A stretch of DNA of 64,000 nucleotides from Raphanus sativus (Eukaryota; Streptophyta; Magnoliopsida; Brassicales; Brassicaceae), in contig NC_079515.1 in NCBI RefSeq assembly GCF_000801105.2, positions 29,225,407-29,289,406 on the forward strand, written 5' to 3'. The notes below the pieces were generated by a model that was given only the letters and a program-made list of their open reading frames with translations, ran no database searches and was not told the origin of the DNA. Position numbers and translations under genes: made by a program. This document shows positions 1 to 14,900 of the stretch, in pieces. Within the stretch, counting starts at the first letter, position 1. Every line of letters begins with the position of its first letter.

Positions 1-335
1 CAGGTGTAACCATAAAATCAATCATCTAAGTACAGTAAAACCAACAAAATCGGAAAAATCAGAAAAGTAAAACTTTAAAGGTTTTTGTATAACTACAAAC
101 TAAGTGAAACTATAAGCACGAAAATCCTACACGAAAAAATTCCCGCCCATTTTTTCGAATTTTGACTTTCCACAAAATCGATGCGGAGGCGACGTAGAGG
201 TGTATTAAACCCATTATTTTTAATGTTTTCGCCATTTACCTCAGCCAATCTCTCTCTCTACTATTCAATCTCTCTCTAGATCTCTCTCTACAATCGGTCG
301 CTCCTCTTATTTCTAGATCTAGGTTACTCAAAATC
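1..335. other. 5' flank of the GRF zinc-finger gene
   Basis: No gene is visible. The stretch is AT-rich, with a pyrimidine-rich CT microsatellite at about 248-295 just upstream of the start codon at 336, which fits a promoter and 5' UTR. I looked here for a terminal inverted repeat matching the DNA beyond the DUF1985 gene (about 4040-4320) and found nothing convincing. Confidence 0.4.
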
Positions 336-761
336 ATGACTCATCCAGACGAGGAGTATAGCCAGATGAAGGCTTTGAAGAGAGACATCAACATGCTTGG
401 CTGCGTGGCGGATGCCGGGTGTGGGATTCCGACCAGATGCCCTTGTGGGGGGACAATCATCAACGAGGTGGCTCGGAACCTGAAGTATAAAACCGATTTT
501 GATACTTTACCGGGGAGAAAATACTTCACTTGCAAAAATTATGAGGTAATTTATAGATAACGCCCAGATTTTTTATTGATACTTTCGGATTCTGATACAT
601 TCCCGTTTTACGTCTAGAATGATGGCTTCCATTTCCGTCAACCATGGGTCTTCGGAGTCCAGGAAGAGGTTGAAATGTTAAGGAAGCGCGTGGATGCGAT
701 GGCTGCAGAGATTGCTGAACTGAAGTATAATCTAACCCGTCAGAATCCCACCACTCCATGA
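336..761 (+). CDS. Small GRF-type zinc finger protein, two exons
   Basis: Exons 336-545 and 618-761 join in phase 0 at a GT-AG intron and give a 117-residue protein. The N-terminal half has a CPCGG motif followed by PGRKYFTC, the pattern of GRF zinc fingers (PF06839), which bind zinc and often nucleic acid. The usual last cysteine appears replaced in NDGFHFRQPW, where a histidine might substitute. The C-terminal 40 residues look like a short coiled coil (EEVEMLRKRVDAMAAEIAEL). Small proteins of this GRF plus coiled-coil build are abundant in Brassicaceae and are frequently linked to transposable elements. The DUF1985 gene that faces it fits such an origin. Function unknown; expression is not shown by sequence. 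Confidence 0.7.
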
Positions 762-861
762 GATGCGTCCGGTCCATGACATTAGTCTACTATCTGTTGT
801 TGTTGTTTGCTTGAGATTATGTTCCCTTGTTGTTGTCTGATTTACCAAGACTCTTCGGATT

Positions 862-1172
862 TACTTAAGTTACACTAAGTTGCAAGTGAAACTTACTAAA
901 GTTTCCCTATTCTCCCTCCTTCCTTCACGATCTACGAAATATCATAAATTCACGAAGTTACACTAAGTTGCAAGTGAAACTTACTAAAGTTTCCCTATTC
1001 TCCCTCCTTCACGATCTACGAAATATCATAAATTCACGAAGTTACACTAAGTTGCAAGTGAAACTTACTAAAGTTTCCCTATTCTCCCTCCTTCACGATC
1101 TACGAAATATCATAAATTCACGAAGTTACACTAAGTTGCAAGTGAAACTTACTAAAGTTTCCCTATTCTCCC
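862..1172. repeat. 84-bp tandem repeat, about 3.6 copies
   Basis: The motif tacactaagttgcaagtgaa begins at 871, 959, 1043 and 1127. Spacings are 88, 84 and 84 bp; the first unit carries an extra ttcc. The array lies between the converging 3' ends of the GRF gene and the DUF1985 gene. The 84-bp unit is a multiple of three, so an artefactual repetitive reading frame runs through it. Confidence 0.9.
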
Positions 1173-1313
1173 AATATATAACATAAGTCTTAAATACCAG
1201 TCTTCAACATCAAACAAGAAAGTCACGGGAATTTAAAAGTCATACAGACCGAATAATTCGAGTTCATCCACATTAAAACAACCACATACTGGGAATTCAC
1301 TCCGTCTTCTTAC

Positions 1314-3999
1314 CTACTTTTTTTTTGTCTTCGGCTTCTTCTTAGCCGCCGCCTTCTTCTTACCAGCTGCCTTCTTCTTACCTGCTGCCTTAGCTGCTGC
1401 CTTCTTCTTAGCTGTTGCCTTCTTCTTACCTGCTGCCTTAGCTGCTGCCTCCTTCTCAGCTTCTGCCTCCTTCGCTGCTGCCTTGCTTCTTAGCTGAATG
1501 GGACTCCTCACAGTTTCACCAACCAACTTAACCTTTTTCACAGGAACTGTTTCTTTCCCATCATCTTTTCTCGACCTCTTTTTTTTCGTGTTTACTGACA
1601 TTAATTTTTTTTCGACCTCCGCAGCATGTGCATACATCTCCGCATCATCATCATCCAAGTCAACCTCACCATATTCCCTCTGTACATCCTTTGAAATTTC
1701 GAGAATGGCATCTTCAACATTATTGTCCTCTTCCTCCGGCTCGTTATTGTCACCACCATCCTCTTCCTCCGGCTCGTTATTGTCACTACCATCCTCTTCT
1801 TCCGACTCACCATCACCATCATCTTGGACCGCCGGATTGTCACTTCCGGGAACACTCAACCTAAGACTTTTCACTTCCTCTTCTAGCAGACCTAGCTGCG
1901 TAGACAATAAAGTGACTTTTTCATTCACTCCCTTCATAGCATCTCGAACTGCATCTCTGACTGCATTCATAAGCCGACCTTCCATAGCTTTTAAAGCCTC
2001 AGCTCCAGGAGTAGTTCCACTAACCTCCACCGAATCAGCATTAGCCTGACCAGATTGTGCATTATTCGATGGTCCTCCGATAGGATTGGTGGGACCTTCA
2101 ATCTGACCTGTGCGAGACTCTAAATCCATGCGGAACTGTTCTTCAAAGAAAACTTGTTTCTTCCCTTTCCGTATTATCTTCGTCCAACCATCAACTGCTG
2201 CATCATCGGCGTCATCGGCCCAACAACTCTCCTTCTCCATTCCTATGGTTTCCAGAAGTTCCTCCTCAGCTGCTGTTGCTACCAAGATACTCTCAATATC
2301 CTGTGGTAAAAACACAAAAATACTAATTACCTTAGTTTCACCAAGTTTTCATAAGTCTCATAAGTCCCTTCTCCTCAATTCGAGTCCACATAAAACATCA
2401 ATTACCTTTGTATTATTACCAAGTTTATCGTTCACAGCTTTCAGACTGATTTCCTTGGTTCCACTTTTCCGTTTGTACTGCATCTTGCACATCCGCGGGC
2501 AACTACTATTTGCACCATTCACATCTTCTCGGAAATGGTTCCTCAAGCTTGGAATTGCCTCAAAGGCCAACAACTACCAACACACAACAAAAAGACATTA
2601 ACATCAATTAAACAACTATGTTGAAGAGAGCTTGAGAATACCTCCAGAGGGATAGGAAAGCTTGTAAAAACCCAACTCGTCGGCGCAAGCCCGTCGCATT
2701 TTTCCAAAAAGGTAGAGACATCCTTCAAGTTATGTTCGAATGCATACCGCCCCCAAGGGAACGTTACACACGCATCTAGGTCATCAACAACACTCAGGAA
2801 GAAACTGTCCACAGGTGATGCTCCCTCACCACTCTTTCGGCCTCCGACAAGGATGCTGGCTAAGAAGAACAGAACGGCCATCTTCTTACGATCCTCAGAT
2901 GGCTTTGATTTCATCGCCAACATCTGCTTCTCCAGGTCAGCGTATGTTACCCTTTTTCCTCCAAAATACTTGTTCATGAATGTTGTACCACCCAACCTCT
3001 CATGGTTGGGGGGATACTCATGGCAGTATAGTCCAGAAATGAGTCCTAATTCTCTGAGAGAATATCGGATTGCGACGCCATTAACGACAAACCATAACTC
3101 ATGCTTCTTCGCAACACAAGCTGATCGCAAAACGAGAACCCACATTCCCATCCACTTCTGCTTTCGGTTTTTAATATGGAAGAAATGCTGGAATTGTGGG
3201 TGCTCTATGAACCATTCCACCTCCTTCGCTTTCAGGATCGTTTGAATAGTTCTTATCGCCGAGTCAATGTAACATTTTCCTGAAAGCTTTAAAGACTTTT
3301 GATATTGGCTTGAAGGAAAGTGTAGTTTCGGTAGCATGCCCTTTTCTTCGTCATCTACAACCTGCACTCAAGTGAGAACCGGATCACGTACGACATCTTA
3401 CAACCATCAACATATAGTTTCACAAACTTCGACTTAGTTCATCAATCACTAACTCTAAATTCCACTTAGTTTTCCACACTTATCTAATCTTTCAAATCAT
3501 CTATGTAAAAGTTTTCAATTTCAATACTTACCGAATCATCTGCATGCGACTCAGTTTCATGATGTCGTCCAAATAGAATTATCTCCTTTTCATCAGCTTC
3601 TTCGTCGTTTCTTCGGGGCTCTATTTCGTCTCCGACTTCCTTCTCTTTTTCTCCTTCGTCTCCGACTTCCTTCTCTTCATCTCCTTCGTCCCCGGCTTCC
3701 TTCTCTTCATCTCCTTCGTCCCCGGCTTCCTTCTCTTTTTCTCCTTCGTCTACGACTTCCTTCTCTTTTTCTCCTTCGTCTACTTCTCTTGATTCCTCCC
3801 CTTCATTTTTCTTACTTGATTCTTCCTCTTCCCCTTTTCCATTTCCACTGGCATTGTCTTCGCTTTCATTTGCATCTCTGGGACTTTGGTCGGTTCCTGG
3901 GAGGCCGACAGGTTTCTCGATAATCCTTGGGTTTGCTTCATCTCCTACTACACTACTCGAGCCGTCTTCTTTTGCCTTCGTAACGTCTGGATTCATCAT
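1314..3999 (-). CDS. DUF1985 domain protein, probable transposon-derived gene
   Basis: Four exons, 3999-3532, 3361-2642, 2573-2406 and 2300-1314, all join in phase 0 at GT-AG sites and predict about 780 residues. Residues 1-156 are acidic and repetitive (blocks of DEGEKEKE type). Residues 157-396 hold the DUF1985 domain, with motifs such as WFIEHPQF and LRELGLISGL. The C-terminal exon has more acidic repeats (EEEDGGDNNEPE) and ends in a lysine/alanine tail rich in AAKKK that resembles a histone-H1 tail. In plants DUF1985 is usually followed by a Ulp1-type cysteine protease domain in Mutator-like elements. I see no His/Asp/Cys protease region here, so this is either a protease-less relative or a truncated derivative. 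The frame is open throughout. Confidence 0.75.
3615..3790 (-). repeat. 30-bp coding minisatellite in DUF1985 exon 1
   Basis: A roughly 30-bp unit encoding variants of DEGEKEKEVG or DEGDEEKEAG is repeated about six times within the first exon. Units differ by a few substitutions and the reading frame is kept. This is a typical unstable acidic low-complexity tract. Confidence 0.8.
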
Positions 4000-4042
4000 G
4001 ATTTGTGTTTTTGATTGTCGATTGAGGATTCGAATTGAGTAG

Positions 4043-5627
4043 GGTTTTCAGATAAGTCGAATTGAGTTACTTTTAGTGAGAGACGGTGTCTTTTCAATCA
4101 ACCAATATGGGGAGAGAGGGGAAACGTATTAGGGAATTCAATTTATTCTTCAATTTCTGGAAGTGGATATCCGATTTGTTTGGGTCGGTTCTGGGCCCGG
4201 GTTTGGATAGTCCTAGGTAGAGTTGTAATTATTGAAGTTTCTCTTGGTTTCGTTGTCTTTTTATAAATTTTCGTGTAAAAATAAAGATAAATGATTTTCT
4301 AAATCCGGGCAGTTTCGGGCAGGAGTATCTCAGCTCTTTTTTTTTCGGGCAGGAGTACCTGAGCGTTTTGATTCCGTCAGATGAGGATGTGCAGTCAAAT
4401 TTAGACAAACCTGAATCGGTCTGCTTTTTAATAGCGGTCTATTTAAACCGGGTTATATCTCCGAATTTCTGTCTGGTTTTTAATAACTCAGAGGAGCTTA
4501 ACTTGTAGAATGAGTTTTGACTGGTGACATGAGTTAAACTTAATTAAATTTGAGTTAAAAGTATAATTCATCGTAAATGTTATCGATCATGAATTACTTT
4601 TAGTTTTTGAGTTAATATTTGACTTAAAATGTGTTTATTTGAGTTACATTTGAATTAGTCTAAAATAACTGGATAATTCAAGTCATAATTTAACATCAAA
4701 CAAAATCTAATGTATTAAAATTGAATGCATACTGTTTTTGCATTTTGTCAGTAAGTTACGGTTTGCTTTTGATTTATTAATTTAGAATTTCCTAATCACT
4801 ACCAACATTGTTTTATATGTCACTTTCATAAGTTATAACCATTTTAAAAAAAAAATAATATATATATTATATATAGTTATTAACTACTCTTTTCAAGACT
4901 TATAAGCTTCCCTATTTTTATTTTAAATTATTTCTATAATTTTGATTGTTAACTCTATTTAGTAACTAAACCTACATACATAGAATTACAATATATTTAA
5001 CTTTTATAAAATTTTAATACATTTTCTAAATTTTAATTTATACATTTAATTTTCTGAATTATTTTATCAATTATATAAGACTTATTATTATTATTATTGA
5101 TATTTATAAAAATGAATTTATACTGCCGCTTAGACATCAAAAAATGTTACCAATCAATTATTTTTTAAAAAATACCCACTCATATTTATAGGGTAAACTC
5201 AATACATTAATTTACAGTTTCTATCACATAACTTTTACTGCAAATTCATTAAAGTTGCTTGAGTTTCTATCAAATGTTTCCCAAAGTGAATAGCATAGAG
5301 AATCAGTAAAATTTTGTTTGTTTTTTCTATAAAATCTGAGGCCAAGTGGTTTAGTTTTGATACTATAGTTACAATAAACTGAATTCATGAAAGGATGTAG
5401 TAACTAATATGAACAACTGAATACGACGGTCCATTTCAACTTTTAAGAAGGTGACACTTGCCAGCTCAGCCTCAGCAATTACGAGGTCATCACTTGCTTC
5501 ACCAACTACCAACTTATCACTGTTGACCTTTTGTTCCGCAGTGTGTACTTCACCTTTCTGTGACCACCATGAGGAGGAAACTCTAGATCCCATTGACCAC
5601 CACAGTGTTGGCAAAAACCTCTAATCT
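4043..5627. other. AT-rich intergenic DNA
   Basis: No supported gene. The first 250 bases are the upstream flank of the DUF1985 gene. From 4480 to 5300 the DNA is very AT-rich with many gagtta/taactc-type short repeats. A short minus-strand open frame at 5614-5369 has no recognisable family and overlaps the likely F-box promoter; I do not call it. Confidence 0.4.
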
Positions 5628-6899
5628 ATGGAGTCTCCAGCAACAACAACAACGATCCCAGAGGCGGTCTTCGTAGAGATCATCGTGAGATTACCGTTAA
5701 GAAGCATCGCCAGATTCAAATCGGTCTCCAAACGATGGAAAGCGTTGATAGAATCGTCCTATCTCCGCCGCGTCTTCGTCTCCCTTCACAAACAATCCTC
5801 ATCCTCCTCATGGTCTCTCATGTTCGGAACCGACTATCCTTACCCCATAGCAGAAGCTATAGGCCTCCACGGATGCAAGACATGGGATCTTCCCAGATCT
5901 CTAGGCTCTTACATCACGCCTTTTCAACCTCACCCCGATCCCCGCGCCCGCGTATACTATATATCTTCTTCCAACGGATTGATCTGGATCGATGTGTTCG
6001 TTCATCGTACCGACGTCGAGACTTTCCCTTACAAGACCTTTGTCGGAAACCCGGTTTTACAGCAGTGGGTTGAGATCCCCCCGCCTCCTCAAGAGTGTAA
6101 ACATACTGCTCTGGTGACTCGTCTGGACGAGGACGGCGTCGTTTCCAGCTTCAAAGTGGTCAGGACATGTGACCCTGATGAGAGTGTTGCACCAAACGAA
6201 TGGAGAGTGTATGTGTATTCTTCCGAGACAGGGTTATGGAGTTTCAAGCGGCTTATGTCCTCTGTTCCTGTTCAGTACACTTGCTATTACCCTCCTGTCA
6301 ATGTCGATGGGGTGATTTATCGGTGGGAGAGGATAGTGGATAATAGCGAACCCGGAAGCCTTTTAGCGTATGACTTCTTCGGTCCTGAAGACGGTGATGA
6401 TTGTTGTCAGGTTATACCTCTCCCTCTTCCGTATAACGAAGACGTTAGGAGATGTTTGACTGCCTCAGGAGGAGATGTTGTCTACATTGAGGTACTTGAT
6501 GGAATATTGAAAGTCTGGACGCTAAATAAAAACAAAAACGGTTCTGGGGGGAGTAGTAGTGAATGGTGGCACTTGTCAGGGGAAGAAATCAACTTGGTGT
6601 CTGCGGTGGGATATGATTTGGATTGCTTTCCCATGGCGTTGAACCCTTTTAATGCTGATATCGTCTATGTGTGGAGTTGTCAGGATAGTTGTTTGGTGTC
6701 AGGTAACTTGAAGACCCAAGAGTTTATTGTTCATCAAGGGTCAGAGAGTCGGTGGAGTAGCGGTGAAGGTTGTTATTGCGCGAAATCATACCTTTCTAGT
6801 GGGTACATAGAAGATAATCACAACATAACTTCGGTGCTCATGTTATCTCAGTTTGTTCTCCCACAGTGGATGGATCCTGTACCCCGTCTGCCTAACTGA
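5628..6899 (+). CDS. F-box family protein, intronless
   Basis: A single open frame of 423 residues. An F-box occupies about residues 9-50, with IPEAVFVEIIVRLPLRSIARF followed by KSVSKRWKALI, the LPLxSlxRFKsVsKrW consensus that binds SKP1 in SCF ubiquitin ligases. The rest has the tryptophan-rich beta pattern of F-box associated or kelch-like substrate domains, for example NPVLQQWVEIPPP and YVYSSETGLWSFKRL, but I cannot count clear kelch repeats. The start is the first ATG of the frame and places the F-box right at the N-terminus, as usual. In Arabidopsis an F-box gene also lies next to the RsmE and TUA2 loci, as I recall. Substrate unknown. Confidence 0.85.
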   Translation: MESPATTTTIPEAVFVEIIVRLPLRSIARFKSVSKRWKALIESSYLRRVFVSLHKQSSSSSWSLMFGTDYPYPIAEAIGLHGCKTWDLPRSLGSYITPFQPHPDPRARVYYISSSNGLIWIDVFVHRTDVETFPYKTFVGNPVLQQWVEIPPPPQECKHTALVTRLDEDGVVSSFKVVRTCDPDESVAPNEWRVYVYSSETGLWSFKRLMSSVPVQYTCYYPPVNVDGVIYRWERIVDNSEPGSLLAYDFFGPEDGDDCCQVIPLPLPYNEDVRRCLTASGGDVVYIEVLDGILKVWTLNKNKNGSGGSSSEWWHLSGEEINLVSAVGYDLDCFPMALNPFNADIVYVWSCQDSCLVSGNLKTQEFIVHQGSESRWSSGEGCYCAKSYLSSGYIEDNHNITSVLMLSQFVLPQWMDPVPRLPN

Positions 6900-7215
6900 A
6901 CATCCTTTCTGTACCTTTCTAAAGGGTATATATACTTTTGGCGCATAAGCATATATCGTTATCCCAGGTGGCTCCCACGATGGACGGATGGATTCAAAGT
7001 CTCATCCGCCAAGTTGAGTTTGTAACTTTTCTGTTGTTTCTTGCAAAAGCTTATTTCCGTGTTTCAATGTATTATGTTCCGTCTTTGTCACAACTTGCCG
7101 CTCTATCAATATCAAATCTTCTCTTTTCTTATGAAATAAAATCCATAGGACCTTAGCTAACCAAAAATACAGAACATAAGACAAGGACAACACACACTTA
7201 AGACTTAGCTACCAT

Positions 7216-7500
7216 TTAGACCGTCTCCTGAGAGTCAGACAACATCACTAGAGTGGCCAGAAGAGCAATGGCTGCGGTCTCAAAATCATAGAACAATACA
7301 AGGGAAACAAACACATGAACCCAGACAACATTTAGGCCGTTGTTTCCTGAGAGTCGAACCACATTAACTAAATTGGCTAGAAGAGCAATGGCTGTTGCGG
7401 TCTCAACTCGCAAGGAACCGGTGTGGCCACAGTCCAACAGCTATGCCGCCTGCTTGCAACATCCGCTCCACGTATTTCCTCGTGAAGTATGGCTCCATTG
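7216..7500 (-). pseudogene. Remnant of RsmE-type 16S rRNA methyltransferase (3' end)
   Basis: Reading the minus strand from about 7497 gives YVERMLQAGGIAVGLWPHRF, then after a frame change LRVETATAIALLANLV. This is the C-terminal signature of RsmE-family rRNA m3U methyltransferases, where the SPOUT knot has a GPEGxF, then LGxRxLRxETA pattern. The final ETAAIALLATLVMLSDSQETV and its stop at 7216-7218 are present. The ETA-AIALLA segment occurs twice (about 7405-7340 and 7283-7216), so the end was duplicated before or during decay. The rest of the gene is not recognisable. In Arabidopsis the methyltransferase gene neighbours TUA2 (recollection), so this is a relic in the syntenic position. Confidence 0.7.
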
Positions 7501-10152
<2,652 letters not shown>

Positions 10153-11955
10153 GAAGATCAATGTTTCGAAAATTTAAATTCTGTTATCCTATGTGTTTGC
10201 GTGTTGATGGGCTCGAAACACTCTTGTGACGAACCCTTTGTTTTTCTATTTCTGCTTGAATTTCTGTTCTGATACTCTATTTGGGTTTTAAATTCTCGTT
10301 CTCGTTTCGTCTTAACTATCGTTTTGGTAAAATCTGTAGATATTCATGCTAGTTTAGGTGAAAGATTTCTTGCAATTGGGACGTGAAAGTTGACTGAATT
10401 TGCCCAATCAAAATTTTTGGTTCAACTTTGTTTATCAGAAATGATTTGTTATCAATAATTGGGTATTTTGTTTTTATTTTTATAATTCTTGACTACGGGA
10501 ATGTCAGTTGAAATTTATAATGAGTTTAGAATTTTAAAACTCTATAGTTATTGATCAATTGATTTAAACGGTCTTATTAAAATTAATTCTTCTAAAGTTT
10601 TAATTTTAAAGATTTTATTTTGATAATGATTTTGTCATTCAAATGATTTTGTCATTCAAATGATTTTGTCATTCAAAAGATTTTGATTTTAAAGATTTTG
10701 ATTTTATTGATTTGATTATTCTATCAAAATCTAAAATCTAGTGGTATTGAGATTTAAATTCTTAAAATTAAAACCCAAAAAAAAAAAATCTTTCAAAATA
10801 ATGCATATATTTTTTAAGATTTTTAAAATCACTGTACTAGAACAACACAATTTTAAAATAGTATATAATAAAAAATAGAGGAAGTACTAAAAACTAAGGG
10901 TATGCAAAAACTGAACCGAATCACATAAACTGATCTAATCAAATCCAAATCGAACTTAAGTATATGTCAAATATTTGATTCAAGATTTTTTCAAATAGAA
11001 TGGTTTAATTTGGTTTTAAATCAAGCCAAACTGAAAAAAAACAAATGTTTATTTAATTACATTTTTGTAATGATTTGTCTACATTTTTATTTTTTATAAA
11101 TTATGTTTTCGTAACTAAACTAAAACAAAACTAAAAAAGGTAATTTGATTAAATTGAACTGAACACAAACTAAACTAAATCCGAACTAAAGCACGGTAAA
11201 CTAATATAGAAGGTTTGAGCCGAAAGATTTAGGTCATGCCAAGAGAATTCTAATTATAGATAAATAAAGGGATCATTGAAGGTGGAGCTGACATTATCGC
11301 AATCAAGCTATATCGAAAAGGGGCATCTCACTTTCAATATGAGTGATGCATATGCGGGAACTACTCATGTTGGATCTCATTTCAAGATGTCAGGTGTTAA
11401 AGATGGAGAATAAGAAACAAAAATGAAACATGTGCCTTATTCTAATGCCATATAAAGCATCATGTACGTTATGATTGGAACGAGATGTGATCTTGCATAT
11501 GTTTAGTGGTGGAACCAATGAAATAGCATATAATATAGCTTAGTTGATCCTGTGAATATTCGATATAATTTATGCATATAATTATTATATGTATTGATTA
11601 ATTGTTTAAATTTTAATGGTGTGACCCTCTTTAGGACCATTAAAATTAGTTGTTGACCCAAGTCCACAACACATTTCATTCTTTCACTACAAAATAGTTT
11701 GATTGAAACATGAAAAAGATACAAAGACGACGTTGATAAAGGATGTCCCCGATGCTAAGCCGGCGGAAACAAGTTTCCCCGGAGACTAAGCCTAACGTAG
11801 GGAACAAGAACAACATAAACGAAACTCCAAACCGACCTAACACATTTATGTACATTAAAAATACCATAATTTATCATCGAATCAAGTCCAAAGAAATGCA
11901 ACTTAGGTGAAATTTTACAAAGCCTATTTACAATAAACATAGCCGATGATCTTTC
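10153..11955. other. Intergenic DNA between tubulin and TOR 3' ends
   Basis: The first 200 bases should be the tubulin 3' UTR. From 10400 to 11240 it is AT-rich, with a 17-bp unit, atgattttgtcattcaa, repeated three times at 10626-10676. At about 11279-11410 a 40-codon open stretch after a possible acceptor reads LTLSQSSYIEKGHLTFNM and ends at a TAA. It looks exon-like but I cannot name it. The TOR 3' UTR probably occupies the last few hundred bases. Confidence 0.45.
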
Positions 11956-14900
11956 TCACCAGAAAGGGCACCACCTGCAAACAAAAACAAGAAAATTTAT
12001 TCACATTTTTGCATCGACCCGTTGGATAAATGACTTTTAACATATCTCACAGACCAAACTTATGCCAAAGAAAATAGCTAAGCACAAGAGTGGAGAAGAA
12101 CATACCCAACATAGTTTTGACAGAGATTTTCATGGGAAGTGGCTTGATCAATTAGCTTTTGAACCTGAACTTTCACAGACAAACCATGTTCGACTTCATG
12201 AGAATCTCCTCCGAGCAAGTTATTGTGATCAGCGATTGGATTGCTTGGAATTGCAGACGTAGAGAAATCACGGCCCGTAAGCTTATGACTCATACGAGCC
12301 ATTACAACTACTGCACGCTCGTTCAATACCTCATTTGCATCTCCAAGCATATTCACAGCCTGAACACAATCCAATAATCAAATCAACAAACAACATAAAT
12401 AATATTGAGGAAAACATGACAGAAAGAGAAAGACTTTTGATAAGAAACCTGAAGAATTTCCTTCTCTCGAGTACTCCTTTGAGGCTGAGGAAGGTCTGCG
12501 TCAGCGGGATCTTCATCTACTTCCTCAGGCTCAACATTAGCAGGACCGTTGGGATTGTTGTTACCGAGTAGAGCTAGCTGAGGGACTTCGTTGAAATTGA
12601 AAAGACGCCAATTGATCAAAGGATCGTGCACAAACGCCTCCATCATTGCCATAACGCTGTCTTTGTTGGTTCTGAGAACTTGCATAACATTTTCGCATGT
12701 CGACCTGAAATTTCCTTCGATGCCACTTACTTCCATTGCTTTGACAAGCATTCTTGTCAGACGGAACGGAACCTATCATAATGTTGTTTAGCCAATAAAG
12801 CTCTCTTCTCTCATATCATTGTCGCAAACAAGTGTACTATAAGGAAAACGTTATAGATTAATAATACCTTTTCAGGAAACTTCTCTCTATTCATAGACGC
12901 CTCAAAACAATCTCCGAAATCAATATGCAAGATTTTCCCACTGCAAAATTGAAACCACTGATAAAGAAACAGAACCAAGAGTGGGATCTTTGAAATAATG
13001 TAAACCCCTTTTTAGAAAAAAAATTACGTACCTGTATCTATCTAGCATAAGGTTACTTGGGTGTCGATCACCTAATCCAAGAATATAACCAACCTGACAC
13101 AGAAGTAACGCGAGAGAAGTTTATTTAAATCGCAAGTTAAACACATGAGTGAAACTCTATTTTGTTGCTAAACAAGTAGTGAACAAATGATGAAAGCAAC
13201 CACATACCATACTCATAACGGCTAAACTTCTAGTATAGTTGGTTCTTCTCTCCAGCCATACCTCTGACGAGCGACTTTTTAACCAGAGAACCTACCAATT
13301 AAGGAGAATTAAAGCAACTTAGGAGTCCAGATTCGTTACTTTAGCCAACAGAAAATTAACAGAAGTTAAGAGACTGAGTACCCTGGACAGATCATTTCCC
13401 TCTGTGTTTTCTAGAGCGTACTCAAATACTTCAATCTTTGCTATGAGCGGTAGATTGTCGTAGTTTGGAGCAAAACTCAACATATGTTTGTGTTCTTGAT
13501 TAAGAATGATCTGAAAATAAAGAATGGCATGTGTAAGAATCAACAGAAACTGCGGATAACTTCAAGAGTGGAAACCTTGATGAATACAAAGACAAACCTT
13601 TCGTGCATCTCTGTATTCTCGAATAAGATGGTGAAGGGTATCGCAGTTCGGAACCCATCCAATGAGTCCACTATTGGGAGATAATGGTATTACAGAATAC
13701 CGTTGGATGGAGAGATCCTTTTCTGCTGTTTTCCTGGAATTCTCGAGCAAAGTGTTCACCAAACCAAAAAGCTGGAACACAATAGAGGAAAGAGATAAGT
13801 GTTATCTTGTAGTTAACACAATACTGCACAACTGTTTTTTTCGAAAATCACCTGCATAACACGCTCATCTTGCCTTAGATCTTCATGTCCCTTCAACAAA
13901 AAGGCATAGTCCTCACCGTCATTTCCGTGAATAGTCAATTTCCGTGGTCGTTGTTTAGAAGTTATGACAAGAAGTTGACGAGAAAACGATGCTATCGTCA
14001 CAACGGGGGCATCTATTAAAATAAAGCCAAAGCAAGCAAGGAAGTGTAAGTACGGAATCCTGGTTAAAAAACATAAATCAGCACAGACAAACTTTAGTTC
14101 AAAATGTTACCCGCACGGTATGTTCCAGGAACAGCTAGCTCCAAGTCACGACACAGCAGCAATTCAGGAGATACAGACTATCCAACATGTAATGTGGCAG
14201 TTAGATTATAAAGTAAAAAGAGAAGAGAGAACAAAATAAATAGAGATCTAATTACCTCCAAATCCAAGGTCGTGAGACTGGCTAGCTGTTTGTCAATCCG
14301 TTTGAAAACGTGATAATAAAGATCCCAAGCCTAATGAAGATGAACAATTGAAAAGAAAAAAACATGTCAATTCATGTCCCTTTCCAGAGATAATCAGCAA
14401 GAGCACATCTGAAAATTTGTTTTAATTTTTTCGTCACCTGTGTAAGTTCAGCATCTTTTCCAGTTCTCTTGTAATTGATACAACATTCATATGCTTCTAG
14501 TAGTTCGTGACGGTATGCCTGCATCAACAATACACTAGCTTCAGTTGCTGATACGAAAAAAACATCATCCAGTTTCACATATAGCCGTCACTGAAATAAT
14601 TGAAAACAAATACGCCACACACCTCTAACTCTATCAAGGTCACCTTGTTGACTTAAATTCTTAAAACCCCAAAAGAAAATGACCACAGGTTACATGGCAA
14701 AAACAAAACTAGATGCTGCAATACTGTACTGTTCTGTGCTATTGAAAGATTAAATCAAGGATACCGTGGAGACACAGCTAATAGCATGTACGTGCAAGAA
14801 AGACACCATGTTACCTCTATAAATGCTCTCTCTTGTATGGTCACGTTGTCCTTTCTTGCACCTTCTTCAAGCATCTCATGTAATGGCTCAAGTACTTTCA

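Noticed and set aside
968..1186. 72-codon repetitive open frame
   Set aside because: It arises from the 84-bp tandem repeat (a multiple of three) and has no protein features.
1498..2049. 183-codon plus-strand open frame over the DUF1985 gene
   Set aside because: It is the antisense of the acidic/serine-biased last exon; low complexity makes the opposite strand open. The minus-strand gene has consistent splice sites.
1..4320. Terminal inverted repeats around the GRF/DUF1985 pair
   Set aside because: Only short chance matches such as tacacgaaaa were found; no convincing TIR or target duplication.
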